Assembly (NCBI GenBank): GCA_021324395.1
Contig: JAJPJG010000055.1
Coordinates: forward strand, 1 to 64,000
DNA from: Spartobacteria bacterium
GTDB taxonomy: Bacteria; Verrucomicrobiota; Verrucomicrobiia; Chthoniobacterales; Chthoniobacteraceae
Direction: 5' to 3'
Length of the DNA stretch: 64,000 nt
Part shown: positions 16,838 through 25,956 of the stretch, piece after piece
How the letters are laid out: each line of letters starts with the position of its first letter
How positions within the stretch are numbered: the stretch's first letter is position 1
Position numbers and translations under genes: made by a program
The notes under the pieces: model-generated
Seen by the model: only the letters and a program-made list of their open reading frames with translations
The model's database searches: none
Told to the model about the DNA's origin: nothing

Positions 16838-17625
16838 TCCTCGATCGTTTTCCACCCGTTCGTAATATGCTGCAGCACCTGAGCAGCGTCGTCTGGCTGT
16901 TGTTCGAGACGGCTCAGGAAACGCTGGAGCACACTCGTCGAGGACGATTGCCATTTCGACCGGCGATTTTTTTCGAGCAAACGGATCGCGCCGGCGTCGG
17001 CTCGATTCCGCTCGTGGCGCTCGTGTCGCTTTTCCTCGGCCTGACGATGGCGCTGCTCACCGGTTACCAGTTGCAAAGTTTCGGCACGGAACGGCTCGTG
17101 CCGGGGCTTGTTGCAGTCGGCTTCACGCGCGAACTCGGTCCGTTGATCACCGGCATCATGGTCGCGGCGCGAATCGGTGCGGCTTACACAGCGGAGCTTG
17201 GCACGATGACCGTCGCCGAGGAAGTCGAAGCGATTGAAGCGATGGGAATCGGCCCGCTGCGTTTTCTTGTCACACCGCGGGTGCTCGCGGTTTTTTTGCT
17301 GATGCCGTGTCTGGTCGTCGTCTCGAATATCATGGCGCTGATCGGCGCGGCATTCATCAGCGATCTGCACCTCAACATTTCGCTGCCGTATTTTTTCGAT
17401 TTGATCCATGACGCGCTGCAGCGGCGCGACATCATCGCCGGCGTGATTAAAAGCTTCCTCTTCGGACTCATCATCGGCCTCGTCGCTTGCTACAAGGGCC
17501 TCACCGTAAAAGGCGGCGCCGCGGGCGTTGGCGATGCGACGACGTCAAGCGTTGTCACCGCGATAACGGTCGTCATCGGCTTTGACACGCTCGCCAATAT
17601 CGTGCTCGTCGCGCTTTACGACTGA
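16834..17625 (+). CDS. mlaE: MlaE-type lipid-transport permease
   Basis: The 263-residue membrane protein has the MlaE/YrbE family core: LTGYQLQSFGTERLVPGLVA, RELGPLITGIMVAARIGAA, AELGTMTVAEEVEAIEAMG and a late GLIIGLVACYKGL. It forms the membrane part of an ABC system that moves phospholipids between inner and outer membranes. The frame opens with GTG overlapping the upstream stop (GTGA); an in-frame ATG eleven codons on gives MLQHLSSVVW and is an equally fair start. The direct coupling of mlaE to a peptide transporter is unusual. Confidence 0.93.
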   Translation: MILDRFPPVRNMLQHLSSVVWLLFETAQETLEHTRRGRLPFRPAIFFEQTDRAGVGSIPLVALVSLFLGLTMALLTGYQLQSFGTERLVPGLVAVGFTRELGPLITGIMVAARIGAAYTAELGTMTVAEEVEAIEAMGIGPLRFLVTPRVLAVFLLMPCLVVVSNIMALIGAAFISDLHLNISLPYFFDLIHDALQRRDIIAGVIKSFLFGLIIGLVACYKGLTVKGGAAGVGDATTSSVVTAITVVIGFDTLANIVLVALYD

Positions 17626-18392
17626 TGGACACGCCGCTTGTCGAAATGAGCAACGTCGATCTCAGCTTCGACGGAACACGCATTCTCAAAGGACTGAGCC
17701 TTTCCGTCGCGCCGCGCGAGCGCCTCGTGATCCTCGGCCAGAGCGGCAGCGGCAAAAGCACGACGCTGCGTTTGATCCTCGGCATCCTCCATCCGCAGCA
17801 CGGCAGCGTGAAATTTAAAAACGAAGAAGTCACGCACATGAGCCGGGCAAAGCTGAATCGCATGCGGCAAAAAATCGGCATGGTTTATCAATACAGCGCG
17901 CTCATCAGTTCCCTCACCATCCGCGATAATCTCGCATTGCCACTGGAGGAATTGACCGACAAATCGCGCGAGGAAATCGATCAAATCATCGAGGAGAAAC
18001 TCGCGATGGTCGGCATGGAAGACACCGGCGAGCGCATGCCGTCGGAGCTGAGCGGCGGCATGAAAAAGCGCATCGGCCTCGCGCGCGCGCTCGTGCTGAA
18101 CCCGGAGCTGGTTTTGTTCGACGAGCCAAGTGCGGGACTCGACCCGGTGATTTCGTCCGTGATCGACGAGCTCATTATTTCCCTCACGGAAAAAGCAAAC
18201 ACCACGTCAATTATTGTCACACACGAGATGGACAGCGCATTTAAGATCGCCACGCGCATAGCCATGCTCTACCAAGGCAAAATCATCGAGGAAGACCGGC
18301 CCGAACGATTCCGCCGTTCGGAAAACGAAGTGGTAAAACAGTTCGTCGAAGGCAAGACTGACGGGCCGATTTTGGAAAACAAAAAAAGCTAA
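17625..18392 (+). CDS. mlaF: MlaF-type ATP-binding protein
   Basis: The 255-residue ATPase drives the MlaE permease. It has Walker A GQSGSGKSTTLRLI, Q-loop VYQYSALISSLTI, signature LSGGMKKRIGLARAL and Walker B LVLFDEPSAGLDPV, with the H-loop in IIVTHEMDSAFKI. The motif order and the 'EPSAGLDP' phrase match the Mla/Ttg2/Mce ATPases rather than peptide importers. It overlaps mlaE by one base (TGATG) and runs one base into the next gene. Confidence 0.94.
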   Translation: MDTPLVEMSNVDLSFDGTRILKGLSLSVAPRERLVILGQSGSGKSTTLRLILGILHPQHGSVKFKNEEVTHMSRAKLNRMRQKIGMVYQYSALISSLTIRDNLALPLEELTDKSREEIDQIIEEKLAMVGMEDTGERMPSELSGGMKKRIGLARALVLNPELVLFDEPSAGLDPVISSVIDELIISLTEKANTTSIIVTHEMDSAFKIATRIAMLYQGKIIEEDRPERFRRSENEVVKQFVEGKTDGPILENKKS

Positions 18393-19360
18393 TGCAAATC
18401 CGCCGCGAAGAAATCCGCACAGGGCTGCTCGTTCTCGTCAGCGTCGCCATCATCACCGCCGTGTTGCTGGCGCTCGGCGCCCCCGGTGTTTTCAAGCCGG
18501 TAAACACGTATCACATCTTTTTTGACAACGCTGGCGGCATCAAACTCGGCGCGCCTGTGTTGCTCGCGGGTCGCAAAATCGGCCAGGTCACAAAGCTTTC
18601 CTCTCCTGTGCCACTCGCTGATCGCCCAAAGCCAGAACAGGGCAAACCGGAATATGAAGCGCTCATCGAAGTCCGCGTCGATCGCGACGCGCAGATTTAC
18701 AACAACGTGCAGGTGCGAATGGTGCAATACAGCTTGCTTGGCGAGCAGGTGATCGACTTTTCCAGCGGCGACGAAAGCACCGGCGCCGCAAAAAACGGCA
18801 CGTATTTCAAGGGCGAACGGCAGAAGGATTTTTCGGCATCGATCGCGGAGGCGGTTGACGTTGTTAAAAACGTCGTAACACCCGTCGCGCAGGAGGCGGA
18901 AAAGACGATGGCGCAGTTGCGCGACACGGCTTCGAGTTTGAAAGACATGACGCAGCCCGGCGGCAACATCGATCAGGCGATCGTGAACTTCCGTGATTTC
19001 GGCCACAACCTCGTCGAGATTTCCGGCAGCAACGGCAAAATCCAACTGACGCTCGACAATTTGCAGACGCTTACGGGACCAAACGGTCATCTCCACGACG
19101 CAATCGAAAACATCGACAAACTCACAACCGACCTCGCGAAAAACAAAAACATCGAAATCTCGCTGCAGAACTTCCGGCAGGCTTCCGATCAATTGAAGAG
19201 CACGATGTCGAGTTTGAGTCCGGATTTGACGCAAGCCGGGCACAACATCCAGCAATTTAGCGACACGGTAAAGCGCGAGCCGTGGCGGCTCATCTGGCAC
19301 AGCCAGAAACAATATCCGGAGGACAACGCTCAACCGCAGCCGGTGCGGCGCCGGCGCTGA
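18392..19360 (+). CDS. mlaD: MlaD-type MCE-domain lipid-binding protein
   Basis: The 322-residue protein has a short cytoplasmic start, one membrane span (about 12-34: LLVLVSVAIITAVLLALGA), an MCE domain (about 42-130: HIFFDNAGGIKLGAPVLLAG, KIGQV, VQYSLLGEQVIDF) and a long helical tail (about 145-300). The tail is rich in NxxxL/QxL patterns, resembling the helical tube or needle extensions of longer MCE proteins. It should be the periplasmic lipid-channel ring on MlaEF. No MlaC shuttle or MlaB STAS subunit is encoded nearby. Confidence 0.92.
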   Translation: MQIRREEIRTGLLVLVSVAIITAVLLALGAPGVFKPVNTYHIFFDNAGGIKLGAPVLLAGRKIGQVTKLSSPVPLADRPKPEQGKPEYEALIEVRVDRDAQIYNNVQVRMVQYSLLGEQVIDFSSGDESTGAAKNGTYFKGERQKDFSASIAEAVDVVKNVVTPVAQEAEKTMAQLRDTASSLKDMTQPGGNIDQAIVNFRDFGHNLVEISGSNGKIQLTLDNLQTLTGPNGHLHDAIENIDKLTTDLAKNKNIEISLQNFRQASDQLKSTMSSLSPDLTQAGHNIQQFSDTVKREPWRLIWHSQKQYPEDNAQPQPVRRRR

Positions 19361-19406
19361 GCATTCTGCCAGCTTTCTTGCACCGTGCCGGACTTCAATT
19401 TTCAAC

Positions 19407-19775
19407 ATGAACAACACGATTTGCTGGACTGATATTCCCGTCACCGATCTCGATCGCGCGATTGTATTTTATTCCGCTGTGCTCGGGACACAGGTCACAA
19501 AGGAAATGGCCGGACCGGATTGTGCGTTCGGACTTTTGCCGCACGCGGAAAATAACGTCTCCGGCTGTCTCACAGCGATGGATGACAATAAGCCGTCGCA
19601 AAACGGGCCGCTTGTTTATCTTTCCGTCGAAGGCCGGCTCGATGCGGCGACGGACGCGGTAAAAGCGAACGGCGGCAAAGTGCTCGCGGAAAAACATCAG
19701 ATCGGGCCTTACGGATTTCGCGCGGTGATTCTCGATTCCGAGGGCAATAGAATCGCGCTGCATTCGCTGTCATGA
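19407..19775 (+). CDS. VOC (glyoxalase/bleomycin-resistance) family protein
   Basis: The 122-residue protein has the two beta-alpha-beta-beta-beta halves of a vicinal-oxygen-chelate fold: ICWTDIPVTDLDRAIVFYSAVLG at the start and a second half ending GPYGFRAVILDSEGNRIALHS. Family members bind a divalent metal and act as glyoxalases, epimerases or dioxygenases; the specificity of this one cannot be read. The stop overlaps the start of the NDH-2-like gene (ATGA), so a metabolic link to that gene is possible but unproven. Confidence 0.9.
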   Translation: MNNTICWTDIPVTDLDRAIVFYSAVLGTQVTKEMAGPDCAFGLLPHAENNVSGCLTAMDDNKPSQNGPLVYLSVEGRLDAATDAVKANGGKVLAEKHQIGPYGFRAVILDSEGNRIALHSLS

Positions 19776-21844
19776 GCGCGGAGTGTTTGAATTACGAAGT
19801 GGTGATCGCCGGTGGCGGATTTGCGGGCGTATATTGCGCGCAATCGCTCGCGAAGGCGCTTGGCAGCGGCGCTCGCGAGCGGGTCGCGATCATCGCGGAT
19901 CACAACTACATGGTCTTCCAGCCAATGCTCGCGGAGGTTTGCGGCTCGTCGATTTCCCCGCGCCACGTTGTGAATCCGATTCGTGGATTGTGCCGCGGCG
20001 TCAGCGTGCTGCGCGGTAGTATCACCAGCTTTGATTTACCGAAGCGCACACTCACGTTAAGCGCAGGGAATTTCACCGGCGAAGTAGATGTGCAGTTTGG
20101 CCATCTCGTGCTTGCGATGGGCGGTATCGTCGATCTGAGCCGCGTTCCGGGCATGCCGGAGCATGCGTTTTTGATGAAAAGCGTCGGTGACGCGATGGAA
20201 CTGCGCGGCTCGTTGATTGACCGAATCGAGGAAGCGAATTTGCAGTCCGATCCGACGGTGATGCGCAGACTGCTGACGTTTGTCGTCGTCGGCGGCGGAT
20301 TTTCCGGCGTTGAAACCGCGGGACAAATCCTCGACCTCATCCAGGACATCAATCGCTTTTATCCGCGCATCGCGAAGCCTGAATTCCGTGTAATCCTCAT
20401 CCACAGCGGCTCGCACTTGCTGCCGGAAATCAGCGAACAGCTTGGCCGTTACTGCGAAGAAAACATGCGCCAGCGCGGGATCGAGATGATCCTCAACGCG
20501 CGTGTCACCGCGATGACCGCGAGCAAAGTGACGCTCGACGACGGACAGGTCATCGAGACGCACACGGTCATCTCGACTGTCGGCAACGCGCCGCATCCGC
20601 TGCTGCTCGATCTTTGTCGTAAAAACGAGCTGCAGTGCGTGAAAGGCCGTATCCTTGCCGACGCGACCATGTGCGTGAAAGGCGCCGAGCGGCTCTGGGC
20701 TGCCGGGGATTGCGCGGCTGTGCCGTTGCGGGACCCAAAGGCGCGCCATGAAAAACTCGGCGACACTGCGCCGGCCGCGGAAGGCACGAAGTTTTGTCCG
20801 CCGACCGCGCAGTTTGCTTACCGGCAGGGTTTGCTGCTCGGCAAAAACATCGCGGCTGCTTTGCGCGGCGGTGAATTGAAGCCGTTCACGTTTACCGGCC
20901 TCGGCGAGCTCGCGTCGATCGGTCATCGCAGCGCGGTGGCGGATATTTTCGGCTTTAAATTCTCCGGCTTTATCGCGTGGTTTATGTGGCGCACGATTTA
21001 TCTGCTCAAGCTGCCAGGCCTCGAACGAAAGCTGCGCGTGATGATCGACTGGACGCTTGATTTATTCTTCCCGCGCGACATCACGCTGCTCCGCTCGCGA
21101 CCTACCGAACTGCTGCAGGAGGTGCATCTCGAAAAAGGCGACCGCATTTTTCACTCGGGCGAACCTGCGCTTTCGTTCTACATCGTGAAAAAAGGGCGCG
21201 TCGACCTGATGGACGAGCACGGCATCGTGAAGAGCCTTTCAGACGGCGAACACTTTGGCGAACGCGCGTTGATGCAGGACAAAATCTGGCGCTTCAACGC
21301 CGTTGCCTCCGAGCCGACGACGCTCGTCTCAATCGACGCAAAATCCTTCGAGGCGATCAACAGCGCGAGCAGCTCAATCCACAAACTTTTCGAGCATTCC
21401 GCGAGTCAATACATCACGCGCCAGCGCGTCGAGGCGCTGATCGCGACGATGCCCGAGCGCATTCGCAGTTTGCGCGTGCAGGATGTGATGTCGAAAAACC
21501 TCGTCACATTCCGGCCCGAACAAACGATTGCCGACGTGTTAAACAGCGTCACCAAGCATCCCTACAATTCATTCCCAATCGTCGACGCCGAAAAACCGCT
21601 CGGCGTTATCAACGAAACGCAAATTTACGATGCCCTGCGCGAGAATCTCGTCACGACCGAAAGTCCGCTGAGCAAACTTCAGCCCGTTACGCTTCCGACC
21701 GTGCCGCAGACGATGAGCGTTCCCGAAGCCGTCGAGCGCATCCTGCGCAGCGGCCGCAATAAGTTGCTCGTCGTGGACGAAACCGGCAACCTGCGCGGCG
21801 TTCTCACGCCGGTGGACCTGCTCGCCAGTCGCGACGGAAACTAG
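19772..21844 (+). CDS. NDH-2-like dehydrogenase fused to cNMP-binding and CBS domains
   Basis: This 690-residue protein has three parts. Residues 1-435 are a type-II NADH dehydrogenase-like flavoprotein: FAD motif VVIAGGGFAGVYCAQSL near the N-terminus, NAD motif FVVVGGGFSGVETAGQ near 170, LWAAGDCAAVP near 308, and a C-terminal membrane-attachment region (LDLFFPRDITLL). Residues about 445-560 are a cyclic-nucleotide-binding-type beta-barrel (FHSGEPALSFYIVKKGRVDL, LSDGEHFGERALMQD). Residues about 570-688 hold two CBS motifs (VQDVMSKNLVTFRPEQTI; LLVVDETGNLRGVLTPVD). NDH-2 passes electrons from NADH to quinone without pumping protons; the added domains suggest allosteric control by a nucleotide such as cAMP, AMP or ATP. 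I know of no standard NDH-2 with this tail. Confidence 0.9.
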   Translation: MSAECLNYEVVIAGGGFAGVYCAQSLAKALGSGARERVAIIADHNYMVFQPMLAEVCGSSISPRHVVNPIRGLCRGVSVLRGSITSFDLPKRTLTLSAGNFTGEVDVQFGHLVLAMGGIVDLSRVPGMPEHAFLMKSVGDAMELRGSLIDRIEEANLQSDPTVMRRLLTFVVVGGGFSGVETAGQILDLIQDINRFYPRIAKPEFRVILIHSGSHLLPEISEQLGRYCEENMRQRGIEMILNARVTAMTASKVTLDDGQVIETHTVISTVGNAPHPLLLDLCRKNELQCVKGRILADATMCVKGAERLWAAGDCAAVPLRDPKARHEKLGDTAPAAEGTKFCPPTAQFAYRQGLLLGKNIAAALRGGELKPFTFTGLGELASIGHRSAVADIFGFKFSGFIAWFMWRTIYLLKLPGLERKLRVMIDWTLDLFFPRDITLLRSRPTELLQEVHLEKGDRIFHSGEPALSFYIVKKGRVDLMDEHGIVKSLSDGEHFGERALMQDKIWRFNAVASEPTTLVSIDAKSFEAINSASSSIHKLFEHSASQYITRQRVEALIATMPERIRSLRVQDVMSKNLVTFRPEQTIADVLNSVTKHPYNSFPIVDAEKPLGVINETQIYDALRENLVTTESPLSKLQPVTLPTVPQTMSVPEAVERILRSGRNKLLVVDETGNLRGVLTPVDLLASRDGN

Positions 21845-22017
21845 CTGCCAAGACACCGGAAAGGATTCCCGGATGTCCGGCAAAGAACTTCCGGCGGTGA
21901 TTAAGCGGCATTTTCGGGGCGCGATTGCTACTGATCTCGATCATCCATGCGCGTAATTGCCATTCGCTGTCCGAAATCCATTACGTGGAGTATTGGCTGC
22001 ACCAGTGGCAGCTTTGG

Positions 22018-24165
22018 ATGGATTTTTTTACGCCACCAAAGCTGCGCGAAGATCTCGATGCGACACACCGCGCGCACCTGATCGCCGGCCTGGCGATCCT
22101 CGGCAGCGCGTTCGGCTGCCTTTATGTGGCGTTTTATCTGGCGATCGGGCACTTGTGGGGCGCGCTGGTCATCAGCGTATGCGATGTGGCGATGATCGCG
22201 GCGCCGTTTTGGATTCGCGCCAAGGGAAATCTTACGGCTGCGGCAAATCTGCAATGCCTGACGTGGACGATCGGATTTTCGGCGCTGGCGGCGATCGAGG
22301 GCGGCGTTCACGGGCATGCAATCGCGTGGCTCGCGTGCGGCGTGCCGTTACTGGCTCTGCTGATTTTGGAACGCGGCGCGGCAATGATCTGGTGCGCGGT
22401 TTGTTTCTTCGTGACGCTGTTTTATTGCGCGCTCGACGCCGGAGGAGTGCGGCTGCACGCAGTTTACCCGGAACGCTGGCATTCACAGGTAACGGCGGCG
22501 GGCTACGTCGGGTTTGCAGTGTTCATGTCGTTGCTCGGGCTCTTTTTCGAGCAAAGCCGGCGGCATTCGTTTAATAAAATCGAGGACGTGCTACGCGATC
22601 TCTCGCGCGCAACGGAGCGTTCGCGCACGAGCGAACATTTCATCCAGCGCATCGCCGATGCGACGCCGGGGATGCTCTACATGCTCGATCTCGCGAACCA
22701 GACGATCATCTATGCAAACCGGCGTCTCACGCAGGCTCTCGGGTTGCCAGCGGGCACGCATCAGAAAATCGACGTCGAGCATGTGAAGCGATTCATGAGC
22801 GAGGCGGACTTCGATCGCGCGCTCAACAGCCTGCGCGAGCGCCTGCGTAACACGAGGGAAGGCGATTTCATCGAGACGGAATACGAGTTTGAGCAAAACG
22901 GGCCGCGCTGGCATTGGATCTGTCGCGACACGGTATTCTCGCGCGGGCCAAACGGCGAGCCGAAGTGCATTCTCGGCCTCGCGGAAAACGTGACGGAGTT
23001 TAAACAACTGCAACAGCAGTTTTTGAAATCGCAAAAGATGGAAGCGATTGGACGGCTCGCAGGCGGCATCGCGCACGATTTTAACAACCTGCTCACCGCC
23101 ATTCTCGGTTACAACGAGATCGTCCGGCGGGATCTCGATTCCGATCAGCGGCTGCAGCGTTACACATCGGAGATTACGAAGGCCGGCGAGCGCGCCGCGA
23201 AGCTGACGCATCAACTGCTCGCATTCAGCCGCAAACAAACGCTCCAGCCGCGCGTGATCGACCTCAACGCGATTGTCGGCGACATCAAGAACATGCTCAA
23301 TCGTTTGATCGGTGAACACATCGATCTGATCACGAGCTTCTCGCCCGATCTCGAGTGCGTGCAAGCCGATCCCGGGCAGATCGAGCAGGTCATCGTCAAC
23401 CTCGTTGTCAACGCGCGCGACGCGATGCCGGACGGCGGACGGATTACGATCCAAACGCGAAATATCGTCGTCGATGGCAGCCAGGAACGGCACGGCGTTT
23501 TTCCCGGCCGTTACGCGAGTCTAAGGGTTAGCGACACCGGCACCGGCATGGGCAAGGATGTGCTCAACCACATCTTCGAGCCATTTTTTACAACGAAACC
23601 CGAAGGCAAAGGCACTGGTCTCGGCCTCGCCACTTGTTACGGAATCATTCAACAAAGCGGCGGCCACATCAGCGTCAGCAGCCAGCCGGGCAAAGGCACG
23701 ACATTCGAGATTTTGTTGCCGGCTGTCCAACAGACGGCAGACAGCCCCGCCGCTCCTGCGCGTCGCGTCACTTTGCCGAAAGGCGACGAGACAGTGCTCG
23801 TCGTCGAAGATCGCGCGGAGCTTCGCGCGCTCGCGGTCGGCACGCTGCGACAGCAAGGTTACAACGTCATCGAAGCGGAAAATGGAGAGCGCGCGTTGCA
23901 ACTTGCGCGAGACGGCCACGACATCGATCTTCTGCTCACCGACGTGATCATGCCGCAGATGAACGGCAAGGAACTCGCCGAGCGTTTTCACAAGCTGCAT
24001 CCGGGAAAGCCGGTCCTGTTTAGCTCCGGCTCCGAAATGGACACGCGCATCGGACGGGCGCTGCACGAGGGCTGGGCGAAGTTTCTGCCGAAGCCGTTCA
24101 CGCCCGAGGGGCTCGCATACAAAGTGCGCGAAGTGCTCGACGAGCCGTTGCCGGGCGTGAATTAG
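22018..24165 (+). CDS. Membrane PAS hybrid histidine kinase with receiver domain
   Basis: From the ATG giving MDFFTPPKLREDLDATHRAH the protein has 715 residues; the frame stays open to a TTG at 21925. Five or six hydrophobic helices (about 15-185) form the sensor region. A PAS domain (about 205-325) follows, then HisKA with the acceptor His in RLAGGIAHDFNNLLTAILG (near 350), HATPase_c (N-box NLVVNARDAMPDGG, G-boxes SDTGTGMG and EGKGTGLGLA), and a receiver domain (about 590-710, Asp in DIDLLLTDVIMPQMNG). The order is typical of hybrid kinases that phosphorylate a separate regulator, and none is nearby. It converges on the DUF1015 gene with a gap of only six bases. Confidence 0.92.
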   Translation: MDFFTPPKLREDLDATHRAHLIAGLAILGSAFGCLYVAFYLAIGHLWGALVISVCDVAMIAAPFWIRAKGNLTAAANLQCLTWTIGFSALAAIEGGVHGHAIAWLACGVPLLALLILERGAAMIWCAVCFFVTLFYCALDAGGVRLHAVYPERWHSQVTAAGYVGFAVFMSLLGLFFEQSRRHSFNKIEDVLRDLSRATERSRTSEHFIQRIADATPGMLYMLDLANQTIIYANRRLTQALGLPAGTHQKIDVEHVKRFMSEADFDRALNSLRERLRNTREGDFIETEYEFEQNGPRWHWICRDTVFSRGPNGEPKCILGLAENVTEFKQLQQQFLKSQKMEAIGRLAGGIAHDFNNLLTAILGYNEIVRRDLDSDQRLQRYTSEITKAGERAAKLTHQLLAFSRKQTLQPRVIDLNAIVGDIKNMLNRLIGEHIDLITSFSPDLECVQADPGQIEQVIVNLVVNARDAMPDGGRITIQTRNIVVDGSQERHGVFPGRYASLRVSDTGTGMGKDVLNHIFEPFFTTKPEGKGTGLGLATCYGIIQQSGGHISVSSQPGKGTTFEILLPAVQQTADSPAAPARRVTLPKGDETVLVVEDRAELRALAVGTLRQQGYNVIEAENGERALQLARDGHDIDLLLTDVIMPQMNGKELAERFHKLHPGKPVLFSSGSEMDTRIGRALHEGWAKFLPKPFTPEGLAYKVREVLDEPLPGVN

Positions 24166-24171
24166 CGCGTG

Positions 24172-25392
24172 TTAAAACGTGTGTATGAACAAACCGGAGC
24201 GCAATTTTGGCTCAAACCATGTGCTCTTCGGCGGCATGATCTGGTTCGCGTCAGCAATGTCCATGAGCTGATCGACGGTGGTTGGATACATCGAGAATGC
24301 AACGGCGACGCGTCCGTCGTTAACGCGACGCTCGAGTTCGCCGGTGCCGCGAATGCCGCCGATGAAATCGATGCGTTTGCTCGTGCGTGGATCGTCGATG
24401 CCGAGAATCGGCGCGAGCACTTTGTCCTGCAGAATGCTGACATCCAACCGCGAAACCGGATCGGCATCTTCGTCGCGGGTGAGCGTGAGTTTGTGCCATT
24501 TGCCGGCGAGAAACATGCAGACTTCGCCCGGTTGCGCAGGCTTCGGATCGTTCGTTTCGCTAACTGAAAAAAGCGCTTTGATTTTGACGGAAAGCTCATC
24601 CGCGGAAAGGCCGTTGAGATCCTGCACGACGCGGTTGTATGGCAAAATCTGGAGCTGGCTCGCCGGGAAAAGAACGGCGAGAAACCAGTTGTAGTCCTCC
24701 GTGCCGTTGTGGTCCGGGTTCTTCTCACGTTGCTCTCGCCCCACGCGAACGGCGCTCGCAGTGCGATGATGTCCGTCCGCGACGTAAGCGACGGGAACTT
24801 TCGTGAACGCACTCACCAGATCGCCGCCGTGCGCGATACGCCAGACGGTGTGCCGGATTCCATCCGGCGCCGTGAAGTCGTAAAGTGGCTGCTCTTTTTT
24901 CATGGTGACGACGGCGGCATCGATCTCGGCGCTGTCGCGATACGTGAGAAAGACCGGGCCGGTATCCGCACTCAATGTGTTAATCAAACGTGTGCGGTCG
25001 TCTTCCTTGTCCTTGCGTGTCTTCTCGTGCTTTTTGATGATGTCGTTTTCGTAATCCTCGACGTGGCAAACAGCGACCACACCCGTCTGTGCGTGCGCGC
25101 CCATGCGTTGCTCGTAGAGATAGAGACAGCGCTCATTTTCGCGAATTAGCGTGCCGCTCGACTGAAGCTGCTGAAAATTCGCACGCGCTTTTTCGTAAAC
25201 TTCCGCCGAATACGGATCGATCTCCGCCGGCAAATCTATCTCTGCCCGGTCGACATGAAGCAGGCTGTGCGGATTGCCTTTCGCGAGCCCGGCCGCTTCG
25301 TCGCGATCGACGACGTCGTAGGGAACGCATGCGACTTGCGATGCGAGTTTCGGTGTGGGACGGAGACCTTGAAAAGCGCGGATTCGTAGCAT
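24172..25392 (-). CDS. DUF1015 family protein
   Basis: The 406-residue protein shows the DUF1015 pattern: RIRAFQGLRPTPKLASQVAC at the start, PYDVVDRDEAAGLAKGNPHS, a central RTRLINTLSADTGPVFLTY, and the signature YVADGHHRTASAVRVG. The function is unproven; members often lie near serine or 2-hydroxyacid metabolism genes and the GHH motif suggests catalysis. The frame extends 11 codons upstream of the ATG used here, but MLRIRAFQG is the conserved family start. The tail MYPTTVDQLMDIADANQIMP and a final FIHTF are also typical. Confidence 0.93.
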   Translation of the reverse strand: MLRIRAFQGLRPTPKLASQVACVPYDVVDRDEAAGLAKGNPHSLLHVDRAEIDLPAEIDPYSAEVYEKARANFQQLQSSGTLIRENERCLYLYEQRMGAHAQTGVVAVCHVEDYENDIIKKHEKTRKDKEDDRTRLINTLSADTGPVFLTYRDSAEIDAAVVTMKKEQPLYDFTAPDGIRHTVWRIAHGGDLVSAFTKVPVAYVADGHHRTASAVRVGREQREKNPDHNGTEDYNWFLAVLFPASQLQILPYNRVVQDLNGLSADELSVKIKALFSVSETNDPKPAQPGEVCMFLAGKWHKLTLTRDEDADPVSRLDVSILQDKVLAPILGIDDPRTSKRIDFIGGIRGTGELERRVNDGRVAVAFSMYPTTVDQLMDIADANQIMPPKSTWFEPKLRSGLFIHTF

Positions 25393-25443
25393 AAGCGGAG
25401 CCGTGCAGCTTATGCGTCGGCGCAAATGCGCGCCAAATGAAAT

Positions 25444-25908
25444 CTACTCGCTCTCGCCTTCCTCGGCGTTGCCCTCGGCCATCTTTTTGAGCACGTCGGA
25501 CATGTCATCCACTTCGTCCCAAACTTCGCGACTGACGTAGATCGGCGCTTTTTGCAAAGTCGCGAGCGCGATGCAATCGCTCGGACGCGCATCAAGCTCA
25601 ATGATTTTCCGCTGCTGCAATTCGTTTTCCGCAATGATGATGAGCCGCGCAAAATAGGTGGACGTTTTTAGATCGTTGATGATGACACGCTCAACGTGCG
25701 CACCGAGCGCCGTCATGAGATGACCCATTAAATCGTGCGTGAGCGGACGTTCCTTCGGCGTGCTGCTCATGAACATCGTGATCGCTGCGCCGACGCTTTC
25801 ATCGACATAGATGACGAAAATTTTGTCCTCATTTCCAAGAAACACGGCGCGGCCCGCGCTGGTCGGCAACACGGCACGCACATGGACTGGCACCACGGAT
25901 TTGCTCAT
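25444..25908 (-). CDS. Bifunctional nuclease (BFN/DUF151) family protein
   Basis: The 154-residue protein belongs to the BFN domain family (DUF151): VFLGNEDKIFVIYVDESVGAA, PLTHDLMGHLMTALGAHVER and the conserved acidic block IELDARPSDCIALATLQKAP. Members from plants and Thermotoga have been reported to have RNase and DNase activities or only a fold role; activity here is not demonstrable. The acidic C-terminus (DDMSDVLKKMAEGNAEEGESE) is a common feature. It lies between DUF1015 and the coiled-coil membrane protein, all on the same strand. Confidence 0.92.
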   Translation of the reverse strand: MSKSVVPVHVRAVLPTSAGRAVFLGNEDKIFVIYVDESVGAAITMFMSSTPKERPLTHDLMGHLMTALGAHVERVIINDLKTSTYFARLIIIAENELQQRKIIELDARPSDCIALATLQKAPIYVSREVWDEVDDMSDVLKKMAEGNAEEGESE

Positions 25909-25956
25909 ATCTGATTCACCGTAAAAGCGAACAGCACAAAAGACAAGACGCTCGCA

